A stretch of 64,000 bases of DNA from Antilocapra americana (taxonomy: Eukaryota; Chordata; Mammalia; Artiodactyla; Antilocapridae): assembly GCA_007570785.1 (NCBI GenBank), contig ML664159.1, positions 3,389,951 to 3,453,950 of the forward strand, given 5' to 3'. The translations under genes were made by a program, and so were the position numbers. The notes under the pieces were generated by a model. It saw nothing but the letters and a program-made list of their open reading frames with translations. It was not told the origin of the DNA and did not search any database. Shown in pieces: positions 34,585-45,204 of this stretch (position 1 is the first letter of the stretch; every line of letters starts with the position of its first letter).

Positions 34585-34990
34585 GTCTATATGCCAGGCC
34601 CTGTATGCTTTGTAAACACTAACTCATTTAATCCTCATAACAATGCTATGAGGATATGTCATTCCTACTTTATAGATGAGGTATGTATATATGTATATGA
34701 AAGTCGCTCAGTCGTGTCTGACTCTTTGCGACTCCATGGACTATACAGTCCATGCAATTCTCCAGACCAGAATACTGGAATGGGTAGCCTTTCCATTCTC
34801 TAAGGAATCTTCCCAACCCAGGGATCAAACCCAGGTCTCCAGCATTGCAGGCAGATTCTTTACCAGCTGAGCCACAAGGGAAGCCCATAGATGAGGAACC
34901 CAAGGCATTAAATAACTTGTCCAAGATACAGAGCTAGGAGATTGGAGAGTTGGAATTTGTACCCAGACTCCAGAGATAGGTTCCCAGTTT
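34585..34990 (-). mobile_element. MIR SINE split by a Bov-tA
   Basis: The two halves of a reverse-complement MIR (34585-34681 with ctcatttaatcctcataac; 34887-34990 with aataacttgtccaagat) are separated by a Bov-tA and its duplicated target. Confidence 0.85.
34682..34886 (-). mobile_element. Bov-tA SINE inserted in MIR
   Basis: Reversed Bov-tA. The 10-bp target duplication atagatgagg is at 34672-34681 and 34887-34896, exactly within the MIR. Confidence 0.94.
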
Positions 34991-35292
34991 ATAACTACCA
35001 TGGACTGATGATGTTACATAAGGCTCCATGTGAGGCAACTGTTAGGAAGAGAGAGCATTGTTAACATTTAAGGATAAAGATATGGGTAGGGTCATAAAGC
35101 AAGAAAATGAATTCCTCTTCCCTCCTACACTGACCCTGCATCCTTGTCCATATATACCCTGGGACTTAGGGCAATCAAAGAGCAGAAATGTGACAAGGAA
35201 GAGAGGCTTAGGGGGTGAGAAAAGAACAAGAGCAGTGGGAAGAGTTCAGGGGCTGGAGTGAGCAGAGAATGAGGCTCCTGCAAAGTACTTTG

Positions 35293-35519
35293 CGCTGTGT
35301 TGTGTTAAGTCGTTTCAGTCATGTCTCACTCTTTGCGATTCTATGGACCGTAGCCCACCATGCTCCTATGTTCAAGGGATTCTCCAGGCAAGAGTACTGG
35401 AGTGGGTTGCCATGCTCTCCTCCAGGGGCTCTTCCTGACCCAGGGATCAAACCAGTGTCTCTCACATCTCCTACATTGGTGGGTGGATTCTTTACCTCTA
35501 ACACCACCTGGGAAGCCCT
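35293..35519 (-). mobile_element. Bov-tA SINE
   Basis: Reversed Bov-tA. The 12-bp flanking repeats caaagtactttg (35281-35292) and caaagcactttg (35520-35531) differ at one base. Confidence 0.92.
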
Positions 35520-35534
35520 CAAAGCACTTTGTAC

Positions 35535-36160
35535 CCTGGTAAATATGAAAGGGTGAATTACTATATCTACAAGAAAAGTTAGGGCGATGTTCTTCTGGAT
35601 TTGCACCTGCCCTCCCTATCCCCGAGCCTCAGACATTTGCAATGGCAGTATCTCCGTGAAATAATATTCAGGAACGTAAGACACTGGGTGGACCTTGACC
35701 AGTTCAGCTCATTGGTCAGTATCAGGTACTTCCAGCAGCAGCAGCAGATTCAGCTGCCCCAGACCTAGCAGAGCTGGAGCTCTGAGAAGAACCAGAAATA
35801 CGTACTGAAGAACCACAGGGTTCTCCTGGGTTCCTTCTTTTCTTTTTTACACCTGCAGTGACACCTGGTGTGGAGCCCCACACTCATGCTTCCAACTGTG
35901 TGTCTGCCCTGTGCAACATCATTGTTCAACACACAGCCATGCATGAAGACATTCACACATCCAGGGGTGAGAGAGTGAGAGAGGAGACTTCTTCCAAACA
36001 TTCTACACTACAAGGATGGCCCAGAAAAAAGCCCCCTAAGACTACAAAAGGAAGTTTGGGGAAGTATGAGGGAGAGTGATATCTCCTAGAGGAAAAGAAT
36101 AAAGAAATGGTTATGTGCCGGAAATGGTGTTCAGCCAAAACTTTTAGGAAAGGTTTCCTT
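35535..36160. other. Unique sequence, no feature recognised
   Basis: GC-moderate with a short CAG run (cagcagcagcagcag near 35735). No gene, repeat family or splice-supported exon is seen. Confidence 0.4.
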
Positions 36161-36189
36161 CAATGCATGTGTGCCCAGTGCATACTAGG

Positions 36190-36330
36190 TCACCTACTTG
36201 TCTGGGGACTCAGATTGAAGTTCTAGCTCAGCTGCTCAGTAGGTGTCGGGCCTTTGCTTCATGCTCTTCCTTTCCCAAGCCTCAGTTTTCTCATCTGCAA
36301 AATGGGTCCAAGGCACACGGAATCGATCTT
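36190..36330 (+). mobile_element. MIR fragment
   Basis: Core wording ctcagttttctcatctgc and aaatggg in plus orientation. Diverged. Confidence 0.6.
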
Positions 36331-36384
36331 ATCTTTTTTAAGATCAAAGCAGTTAACACACAAAAAAAGTACTTTGTAAAATAA

Positions 36385-36595
36385 TGACACCACCAGCTGG
36401 TGTTCAGTGGGTGTTTACCATGAGTCAGGCCCTACTCTAAGAGTTTCCAAATAATGAGTCACTGAATTCTCAGGACAATTCCACATGAGGAGAAACTGAT
36501 GTTCAGAGATGAAAACAAGCAGTCTAAGGGGATCTGCTGAGTAAGTTGCAGAGCCAGGATTGAAAGCAGTTGATCTCCCAGGGCAAAGCCCTCTC
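36385..36595 (-). mobile_element. MIR fragment, antisense
   Basis: This reads as reverse-complement MIR: gtcaggccctactctaagag, then gagccaggattgaaagcag. Confidence 0.7.
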
Positions 36596-36949
36596 AGGAC
36601 TGAGCACAGGTGTATACATGACTGTATGTGATAATAACTGAGCTGCCTCCCTTCCCATCCGTCCTCATCTAAAGAGCGCCCTGCATCCAGTCTGCCCTTT
36701 CCTGGACAAGAATCAACAAGGCATGTTATTTATCTTTCAGCAGCTCTGATCAACGTTTTGCTCAGGTGTGTAGTTTTTCTAACTGCTCTCTTTGCAACAG
36801 CCCAGAGGGTTAGAGCCAAATCAAAATTGACTTCATCTTCTGAGAAACTTCCTACTCTTATGAATGTCATAGACCTGTGGCCTCTCTGTATGTGGCTGTA
36901 CACACCTGCCGTACACACATGGAAGCACGTGTATATACACACATCAGGA

Positions 36950-37130
36950 CACATCCTCTGTACCAAATTCTTTGCTGGACACTTTCTTCTCAGTTCTCCC
37001 ATCAACCCTGCAGGTAGATACTATTACCAAAGTGGAAACAGGACTGGTGAGGTTAAATATCATGCCCCAGGTGACAGAGCCATGATTTACATCCAAGTAG
37101 GTCAGCCTCCAAATCTGCTACTTTCTGGAT
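36950..37130 (-). mobile_element. MIR fragment, antisense
   Basis: Reverse-complement MIR wording, e.g. ccaggtgacagagccatga and an upstream diverged core. Confidence 0.55.
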
Positions 37131-37382
37131 TACTAAAACTGGCTTATAAAATTCCTTTTTATTCCCGACTTTGGCTCTCCTAATTTCTTTCCCTAATCTT
37201 TAATAAGAGACCCTAATCTGAAGCCCAAGTTCTCATTATTCGGTCTACATTTCTTAAGCAAGTGTTGGTCGACAAGTACGGTTTCTGTATGGAGAAATAG
37301 AACCCCCCAAAAGAGAAATGTTTCTGCACCATGGGGGACACATTTCCAGGAATCCCAGCTGTCCCCCGCAAACGCGCTTTAC

Positions 37383-37640
37383 CTGCGTACTACTCCTCAA
37401 AGGGCCGCTTGCGTGTACTCAGCGATCTATTCTGAGGCTTGGTGGGCATCGGAGTCCGAGGGCAAAGCGAGTGGAATCCACTCAGTTCAGTGAACCTGAA
37501 GTTGTTCATTGTGGGGCCGGGCAGAAGAATTCTAGGAATGCAGCCCGATATGCCACCGGCAGCTCCGGACTGGTCAGGTGATAGGCTGCGCTTCACCCAG
37601 GGGAGAGTCACCTCTGAGTGAAAGGCTCTGTTTCCTGGGG
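37383..37640 (-). promoter_or_regulatory. Candidate VEPH1 first exon/promoter, CpG-enriched
   Basis: This ~260 bp has many more CpG dinucleotides than its surroundings (about fifteen between 37260 and 37600) and is free of recognised repeats. On the minus strand a good donor, CGCAG|GTAAAG, lies at 37383/37382. A transcript starting near 37600-37640 could therefore splice to the acceptor at 33011. It holds a short open frame (37390-37611) that stops just before the donor, so it would be 5' UTR. There is no transcript evidence. This is inference from position, CpG content and the donor. Confidence 0.3.
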
Positions 37641-38129
37641 TGAAACAGCCTGCTCCAGTAAAGCAGAGTTGTTTTTAACAGCGAAAACAAAACTGCCTGT
37701 GTTCAGGGAAATCTATACTTTGCCTGAGAAGAATGGAGGGAAAGAAAAGCTATGCAGAGAACATGGCTTCAGTAGGAACTCAAACAGGTGAATGGCGTGC
37801 CCATTGGGGGACCTTTCTCAACCTTCGGAAGCGGGGAGAATTGCAGTTTAATTGACACTTCCCTCCCCCTTGAGATGTCCCATATAGAAGTAGAAAAGCT
37901 GAGTGTTTGTCCGGGATGAGCCACAGCTCTTAAAGAAGTCATCTCTTGCTCTGCCTCTAGGTTAACAATGTTGAAACTTTGAGAATGCAGGAAGTTGCTA
38001 ATAAACAGAACAGACTTACTCAACAAAGATGTATACTATACCCTCACTCCCTTTTCTCCCATTTTATTTGCTGGAAGGTTGTTGGACCAGACGTATTAGA
38101 TTGGTATTAATTCTTTAAACACTACAGTA
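37641..38129. other. Unique sequence next to the CpG-enriched block
   Basis: No repeat or exon is seen. It could contain proximal promoter sequence if the block at 37383-37640 is a first exon. Confidence 0.35.
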
Positions 38130-38138
38130 ATACTCCAG

Positions 38139-38549
38139 TTCAGTTCAGTCACTCAGTTGTGCCCGACTCTGTGACCCCATGGACTGCAGCACGCCAGGCT
38201 TCCCTGACCATCACCACCCCCTGGAGCTTGCTCAAACTCAGGTCCACCAAGTCGGTGATGCCATCCAACCATCTCATCCTCTGTCATCTCCTTCTCCTGC
38301 CTTCAATCTTTCCCAGCATCAGGGTCTTTTCCAGTGAGTCAGTTCTTCCAATCAGGTGGCCAAAGTATTGGAGCTTCAGATTCAGCATCAGTCCTTCCAA
38401 TGAATATTCAGGATTGATTTCCTTTAGAATTGACTGGTTTGATCTTGCAGTCCAAGGGACCCTCAAGAGTATTCTCCAAAAGCATCAATTCTTCGGTGCT
38501 TTCTTTATAGTCCAACTCTCAGAACATGCTTATCCTGCTTCATCTATTG
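38139..38549 (-). mobile_element. BovB LINE 3' end, antisense
   Basis: Reversed BovB of about 410 bp, from the cagttcagttcagtc end to the ccaactctcagaac part of the ORF. An exact 9-bp target duplication, atactccag, lies at 38130-38138 and 38550-38558. Confidence 0.94.
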
Positions 38550-39180
38550 ATACTCCAGAAAAGAAAAAGGTACTGAAACCCTTTCTTACTGTTTCAGAAG
38601 TTAATGATTTATTAAAAAAAAAAACATGTTTCAAGCTATATTATTCTCTCCCTCTAGCTTCCTGTAGTAGGTCTGCTCATCCCATCAAATCATCTATCTG
38701 CTGGCAAAGTACACAAAAAGTTGTGACCTGCACAATCACCAAGATGTGGACACTGTGGGTGTCTCCCCAGGAGAACTATCCTGCAAAGGTGTGCATTAAG
38801 GGTGGCCACACACTTACCACTGAACCAGATCCTATGCTTCAGGAGAATGGCCTCAAAAATCTTCCTAAACACTTGGTGATCAATCGTATTTTTATACCAT
38901 CCACACCTGGAGGACTGTCCCTTGAAGGATTTATAAAAATAGAGAATCCAGACATCCAATAATAGATATATTTTCTCATTGATGGTTTTCTGGCTTATAG
39001 ATACTGATGAAGTATCTATATTCTATTCTCTTTTAATGGAATAGATTATATTTCTTTAATCTTCCCTCTTCTTCATTCTCTATTCATTGTTCATGGTACT
39101 TATCACTAGTTTTTATTCAATTTTCTTTTAGTTTTAAATAAGCTTAGGGCCCAGAGTTGGACACAGTATGAGAATCCAGT
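38550..39180. other. Sequence after BovB, no gene recognised
   Basis: An open frame of 267 codons (38159-38962) runs through the reversed BovB and on into this stretch. The second half (about 38560-38962) is open by about 135 codons, but I recognise no domain. It is probably chance, possibly an old repeat. Confidence 0.35.
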
Positions 39181-39184
39181 AAGA

Positions 39185-39400
39185 AGAGCAGAGAGGAGTG
39201 TGGGGGGAACCTGGACACGCCTGGGTTCAACTATGCCATTACCTGCAGTATAAACCTGGGCACATTACTCAGCCTCCCTGAACCTCAAGTTCCTTATTTA
39301 CACCTGAGGATGGTGATGTGGGTTGTTGAAAGTTTAAAGAGATTATATAAAGCATTTGACATAGACCTGGCATATAGCAACCATACAAATAGTGACAGAA
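39185..39400 (+). mobile_element. MIR SINE
   Basis: Plus-strand MIR layout: cctgggttcaactatgcc, then cctgggcacattactcagcc, then a tail with acctggcatatagc. Confidence 0.7.
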
Positions 39401-39935
39401 ATCATATCTTTAATAATACAATTATTCTTGTAGGTCATTCTCCTGTTAATGCATCCCCATGTCATACCTTTTAAATACTAACAATGATTCTGCTGCTACC
39501 TAAGATTAAATTCACAGCATTAAAGATGCCTAGGTCTTTTCCATTTGTGTTTTATTTATAGTTGTAGTCTCCCACAGTCTCAAATCTGGGCAGTTCATGC
39601 ACTATCTTACAAATGTCTTTGTTGATTTCTTCAGAAACTTATTTCTCTCTGGAGAAACAGCCTTACTGTGACACTACCCCCACCAGGGCCAAACAGTGAG
39701 AGTGAATTTTTTCACAGGGCAGAAAGGGACTGAAATGCAATGTATCTCAGACGTTTTTTTTGCCAGGTAATTCAAATACCTGCACTTTCTACTTAAGCAC
39801 AGTGCTCACTCCTGTGTTTGTTAGGGAGGAGGAGGTGTATTATTCCCTCCAGGGCACTATAGGGAAACGTTCTTTATGACTTTTCAAGATGACCCACACT
39901 GAATGGGAGCTAATAAGACATTGCTGGTTTACTCT
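39401..39935. other. Unique sequence
   Basis: No gene or repeat family is recognised. Confidence 0.35.
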
Positions 39936-39939
39936 ATTA

Positions 39940-40025
39940 TGCATCAGTGTGTGCGCACGTGTGCGTGTGCATGCATGCACACTCAATTGCTCAGTTGTGG
40001 CCACTCTTTTTGACTCCATGGAGTG
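39940..40025 (-). mobile_element. Bov-tA 3'-end fragment with alternating purine-pyrimidine run
   Basis: Only the ctcagttgtggccactc to gactccatgga part remains. It is preceded by a GT/GC/AT alternating tract (gtgtgtgcgcacgtgtgcg), which is a simple repeat. Confidence 0.65.
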
Positions 40026-40029
40026 GTAT

Positions 40030-41395
40030 CCCAATAGTTGGGCTAGATTTCCATTTAGCAGAATCTACTAATTACACACCTGAACCAGAAGACAATGGCC
40101 TGACTATTGGAATACCACTTTGGAGGGATTTCGATAAACGTAAACTATCTCAGGAAGCCAGTTTATTCTGAAGAAATTAGTTTCTAGCTTCCAACTCCAG
40201 GTTAGGATGTTTTTTGTCACCTCAGAAAGTTCTATAATAGATATATTTATTTATATTATTTATATTATGCTTTGGACAACACTACTGTGCATCAGAAATT
40301 TATCATTTTATTTAACCTGTGTTTAAAATGTCCACTGACTAACTTAGACCCATATGGGTTCTAGAAACTTTCAATAAAGTTCTCAGATTTTCCCTTGAAA
40401 GAAAGGATTAAAGATTCTTTTCAAGGAGCATCTTTTTCACACCGTGTGAAAGCACTACAGGCGTTCCCATGGGAATGGGCCGCATACATTTCAGCCCTTC
40501 CCACAGGATGACTATTGTTCCCTGGATGTCTCTGGGCTCCCAGTGCTGCTACATGTTGCTATACTTCACTTCTACTGAAAGCCTCTGAGGCTGGGTTATT
40601 CTAAATGATGCTAAAGGACTCAGCCCTGGGTGTTTTTGCTAGAACTCATACAGTCTAAGTGCGTAGCAGGCTTATTATCTTAAGCATACACAAAAAATAG
40701 GCTTGGTGCCATTTAGGCAAGAGCTCAAAAAAATCTGCTTAATTTTGAACATGTATTACAACTTATGAGAACACAAATATTAATAGGAATTCTCTTCATC
40801 AGGAATGAGGGAAAGATCTAATGAACTTTCTAGACCAAGAATTTGTAATCTGTCATAATGGTTTCACGGGGTATCAATTTTCATTTATAAATTTTGACTT
40901 CATAAGACATATGTGCTCTGGAATTGATACAAATCTCACCAAAAATTTTTAATTCCAATTTTCTGGGTTTGTTTTACAAGAAAACATATTCAGAATTGCA
41001 AATAACAAGGAAAATTCAATGTTAAATGTGTCTCTATTTATATTTAAATTTCATACACTAAGCAACTGCATGACCAATTCAAATAATGCCCTAAGTATGT
41101 TTTTTCTAGTCTTTAAATTGAAAACATATATAAATGTCATGGAATTCAGCTGTTGAGTACTACAGCAGTTTAAGTATGTATGTGAAAAAGAAAAAAGTGG
41201 CCAGATTTAGTTATGATTTGTAAGGTGTCTGAATTATCAAGGGAAAAATAATTATAGCAACAGCAAACAATAATGGTGACTGTCTAAACTAGTGACTGTA
41301 ATGATACTACTGAATTTTCTTGGCAAAGCATAGGCAGGATCAGTTTCTTTGCTGGTTGCAAAATGTTTCTTGAGGTAAATAAAAATATGAAATAG
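40030..41395. other. Unique sequence, no feature recognised
   Basis: AT-rich, without recognised repeat or exon. Confidence 0.4.
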
Positions 41396-41396
41396 G

Positions 41397-41493
41397 GAGC
41401 ATATGTAAACCCATGGTGGCTTCATGTCAATGTATGGCAAAACCAACACAATAAAGTAAAGAAAATTAAAAAAAAAAAAAAGAAAAAAAAAAT
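41397..41493 (+). mobile_element. Very short L1 3' tail insertion
   Basis: About 65 bp of L1 3' UTR (gagcatatgtaaacccatgg onward) is followed by a long A-rich tail. It is nearly identical to the 3' end of the young L1 at 17810-17870. A short flanking repeat (gaaata) may be its target duplication. Confidence 0.85.
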
Positions 41494-41855
41494 AGAAATA
41501 AGCCCAGACTCCTATGGAGTAAAACAAAATGCATGTTCTGTAAATCTAGAAGTACCCTTTTCTGCTTTAGAGGCCTAGAGACATGTTTTAATAATCCATA
41601 GAGAGGTGGCTTTTTTTCCCCACAATAACTGAAAAGTATGCATACATGGCTAGACACACAACTCCCAAATGCACTTTATCTGTGTAATGAGCCAGCCCCT
41701 GGAAGTTTCTCTGCCCCAATCCCGTAGCCCACCCTTTGCCTCACTGCAGCTTCTGACATTTACTTAAATTAGCTTTTGTTTTTGCTGAACAAAGGACAGG
41801 AAAAAAGACAGCCATACCTCTTAGCACAGGAAATTCTGGCCATCATAGGAAATAG

Positions 41856-42038
41856 ATGGCGAAATGCTTGATCCTAAGAGCAATTCTGGGGGGACCCACG
41901 GCCGTGCTCAGAAGCAGCCAGTCGCCCCTGCCCGGCTCTGTCCTGTTGCTAGCAGCGGTGCTTGCCTGCGCTGCTTGTCAAGCCCGAGGTACACTTGATT
42001 CCCTCCCCTGGACTCACCATGCTGAACTGAGCAAATGA
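41856..42038 (+). other. Short GC-rich ORF with signal-peptide-like segment, doubtful
   Basis: This 60-codon frame sits in a locally GC-rich, repeat-free patch. After a basic start (M-A-K-C-L-I-L-R) it has a hydrophobic run, G-S-V-L-L-L-A-A-V-L-A-C-A-A-C, followed by Q-A-R-G, which looks like a cleavable signal peptide. A possible donor, GAG|GTACAC, follows at about 41990. The ATG context is weak (T at -3, G at +4). I do not recognise the protein. It may be chance, an old exon or the first exon of an unannotated transcript. Confidence 0.18.
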
Positions 42039-43313
42039 GTAACTTCTCCTCCCTCTCTCAGACTCCTGCTTAGTGCTAACAACTGGCACAAAGTTTCACT
42101 TATTTCTACAGTAGATTTACAGAAGCCTCTCTGAGCAGATCCGTAGTTTGAAAGAATTAGAAGATTTGTCCAACAACCAGTAATGTAGGTTCAGTTAATG
42201 AGTAACTCATTTTAAGGAATCCAGGAAGTTTTAGGTTAATATCAAATGTGGGGCCTTTTATCAGGTAGGCATCAGTGAAAAGGTTTGGGGTGGGGGTATG
42301 GAGGAAGGAATGTAGCAGAATGAGATAGTATTTAAGCCAAATATGATAAAAGAAAAATACCATAAGAGAAGGAAAATAACTAGCCTGAGTGAACACACAA
42401 TCTGGCTGTGCTATTAATATTGCTAGTGAAATCCTAAACAACTGAATTAAGCATCCAGTAGCACTAGGGGTTTTTCCAAGCCTGCACTGCAGAAATTAAT
42501 TGATGGCACCCAGCGGATTGTTGTATCAGGAGGCACTTCTCTCCTCTTGTGTGCATAACTTGGGCTTTCCACCTTTATTGATCTGAGGTTTTGCCTACAC
42601 ACAAAGCAATAGAATATTTCTGAGTCTCTTCTAACTAGAGCTTTCAGTTAAATGAAGTATGTGAGTGTGGTGGGGTAGTGCGGTGGGAAGAAGAAGATGT
42701 AAGATGTACAATTGAAAATATCAATATTTTCATGTCAATGGCAATCACAGTATCATGTAAATAAATTGCCAGCTCAGTTAAAAGTCATTCTCATAGGTTG
42801 AGGAGGACTTTCTCTTGTGCTTATTGCCCAATATCCACTTATCCTACTTCTGGTAAAAACTGTACACATATTTCCCCTGGAAATAGTGTATTTTGGATAG
42901 AGCTGGCTTACATAAATAGGTTGGATTTTAGCCATTCAGAAAAATGGCATTCCCCTGACCATAGTGATTAATTTAGGGGATGTGTGGATCCCTTCCAGCC
43001 TAGTGAGAGTCAATATAAGGATGAATCTTTGGCTTTGGGGGACAGAGCCTTTACTGCTGGACTTGATCATGAGATACAAGGTCTGGTTGCCCCTGCCATC
43101 TTGTCACCGGGTAACCAAATCTTAGTGACTTTGTTCAAGCCACTTACACCAGCTGTTTCTGATATTGGCAACATCCATCCTTTACTATAAGACAATTCCT
43201 TTATCCTGTAAGTGATTTTAGGTTGAGTTTTCTGCCATTTGCCTCTGAAAAAGTTTTACCAGACAGAACCACCTGAAACCAGATTTGCGGATGACTCTTC
43301 TGGGTTCTTACAA
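42039..43313. other. Unique sequence, possibly with very old repeat
   Basis: No gene is seen. The part at about 42780-43200 has the look of an ancient dispersed element, but I cannot name it. Confidence 0.3.
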
Positions 43314-43536
43314 GGTGTGTGCGCGAAGCCACTTCAGTTGTATCCAGCTCTTTGAGACCCCATGGACTGTAGCCCGCCAGGCTCCTCTGTCCATGGGATT
43401 CTCCAGGCAAGAATACTGGAGGGGGTTGCCCTGCCCTCCTCCAGGGAATCTTCCAGACCCAGGGATCAAACCTGTATCTCTTACATCTCCTGCATTGGCA
43501 GGCAGGTTCTTCACTGCTAGTACCACCTAGGAAGCT
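43314..43536 (-). mobile_element. Bov-tA SINE
   Basis: Reversed, near full-length Bov-tA: agccacttcagttgtatcc, the ccatgggattctccaggc core, and a gtaccacctaggaagc head. Confidence 0.92.
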
Positions 43537-44640
43537 CTCTCACAGGGCAGCTCCTTGCAAAGGAAGTGATCTAGGAGACCCATCAGGAACCACCTCTAAC
43601 AAACTGGCGCCTTTAAAGACAACCACAGGATAACAGGCAGAGATGGGAAAGGCCTACAAGGAATGTAGTCATTCAGTGTACTTGAAACTGCAACATTCCA
43701 AATTAATTCTTTTAAAGCAATTATATATTCACTCCCCTAAATATTTCCACTTTAACTACCTAGGCTTGTTTGGTGGTTCCTAGTCACGTACTGTTTGACC
43801 TCAATAAACCTAATCATGGAATCCATCCATCCATGCAGTTTTCATAAATTCCTTTGGATAATTAGTTTCACAGAGTATTGCTCTGTTATTTCGCTCCTCT
43901 CTCTATTCTTGCACAACTTCCATCCCCTTCCTCCTTAGCAAACTTGAAATGAAGAATATTCTCTCTAGCCACAAAGTCAAACTAAGATGCTTCCTTTATA
44001 GATGATAGATAAATTCTAAAATAACTTTAAATGTGTAAGTTACATATAAACACTGAGAATTCCTGGATGATTGAACTTTCTAGAAATAATTCTTCTTACC
44101 TGAAACCACTGACACTGCTTCAGGTATGCCATTTCTGTGTTCAGTCTCCCAGCTTGCAAGAGTCCATTAGAGACACAGAAATTCACATAGATCTGGAAAC
44201 TTCCTTTTAGTTCAGCAAAATAACACATGGCTTGAACTGCAAGAGTTGGGTTTTGTTTGCTTGTTTTAGAAACAGGAGAATAAGAACTTGGGTTTCTTGT
44301 AGAAATAAGAACTAGGTTTATTGTCTGTTTCATTATAACAAATACTGTTATTTATAAAATATGGTAGCAATATTTTTGTAATTTTGTAAAAGTAATACTT
44401 TTGTAATATCTTTTACTTTCAAATTAAAGAAGACTCAATATTCTCCCAAACTAGCTGCTCCTCCTCTGCTTCTCATCTTAATGAAGGACCCTCATCACCC
44501 ACAAAGCACATTAACTGTAAGACTGGGCATCATTCTATATTTCTTTTGGTCCTTTTCCAGCTCACATACAACGATGCTGCCATATCTTAGGTCCCATCCA
44601 TTCTGTGCTCTTAACATTCTTTGTAATATATGGTGGAGAG
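43537..44640. other. Unique sequence with a candidate splice donor
   Basis: There is no repeat family in most of it. A strong minus-strand donor, TTTCAG|GTAAGAAG, lies at 44100/44099 and is treated as a separate candidate. Confidence 0.35.
44100..44245 (-). other. Candidate non-coding upstream exon
   Basis: On the minus strand a segment bounded by cttgcag (about 44245) and the strong donor CAG|GTAAGAAG (44099) looks like an internal exon of about 145 nt. The upstream polypyrimidine tract is poor. One frame is open through it, but no protein is recognised. If transcribed it could be a VEPH1 5' UTR exon. Inference only. Confidence 0.2.
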
Positions 44641-45200
44641 AGAGAGATCAAAAGGTGACCCTCAATGATCCATTTTCTGATGTTCATGCCCTGTGTGATT
44701 TTTTCTCCTTGAGTGTGGGTGGAAATTGTGACCTCCTTCTAAGAGATAGAATATGGCAAAGATGGTGGAATGTTACTCCCTCGATTACCTGATGTCATAT
44801 AGGACTCCATTTTGCTGACAGACTCACACTCAGATTGTCCATGGTGGCTTGAAGAAGGAATCAGTCTTCCATGATGAAGAACTGTGGGAGGCCTCTAAGG
44901 GCTAAGAGCAATCTCCAGCCAAGGGCCAACAAGAAGTCAGGGCTTTCAGTCCTACAGACACAAGGAAATGAATCCTTCCAACAACCTGAGTGAACTTGGA
45001 GGAAGACTTCCCCAGTCAAGTTTCCATAGAACACAGCCCAGTCGTCACCTGGATTGCAGCCTTCTGAAACCCTGATCAGAGAGCGTACCTAAACCCTGCC
45101 TGGATTCTTCACCCATAGAAAATGTGAAACAATAGACGTGTATCATTTAAACAACTAGGGTCATGATAATTTGTTACACAGAGGTAGAAAACTATTACAT
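44640..45200 (+). mobile_element. LTR/MaLR-like ancient repeat
   Basis: The end of this stretch (gataatttgttacacagagg, then tagaaaactattaca) resembles the 3' end of old mammalian MLT1-group LTRs. The body has the expected length and composition. The family is uncertain. Confidence 0.4.
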
Positions 45201-45204
45201 GGCC

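Noticed and set aside
36758..37183. 141-codon plus-strand ORF
   Set aside because: It overlaps an antisense MIR and has no splice support or recognisable domain.
44481..44792. 103-codon plus-strand ORF
   Set aside because: It runs into an LTR-like repeat and has no domain or conserved feature visible.
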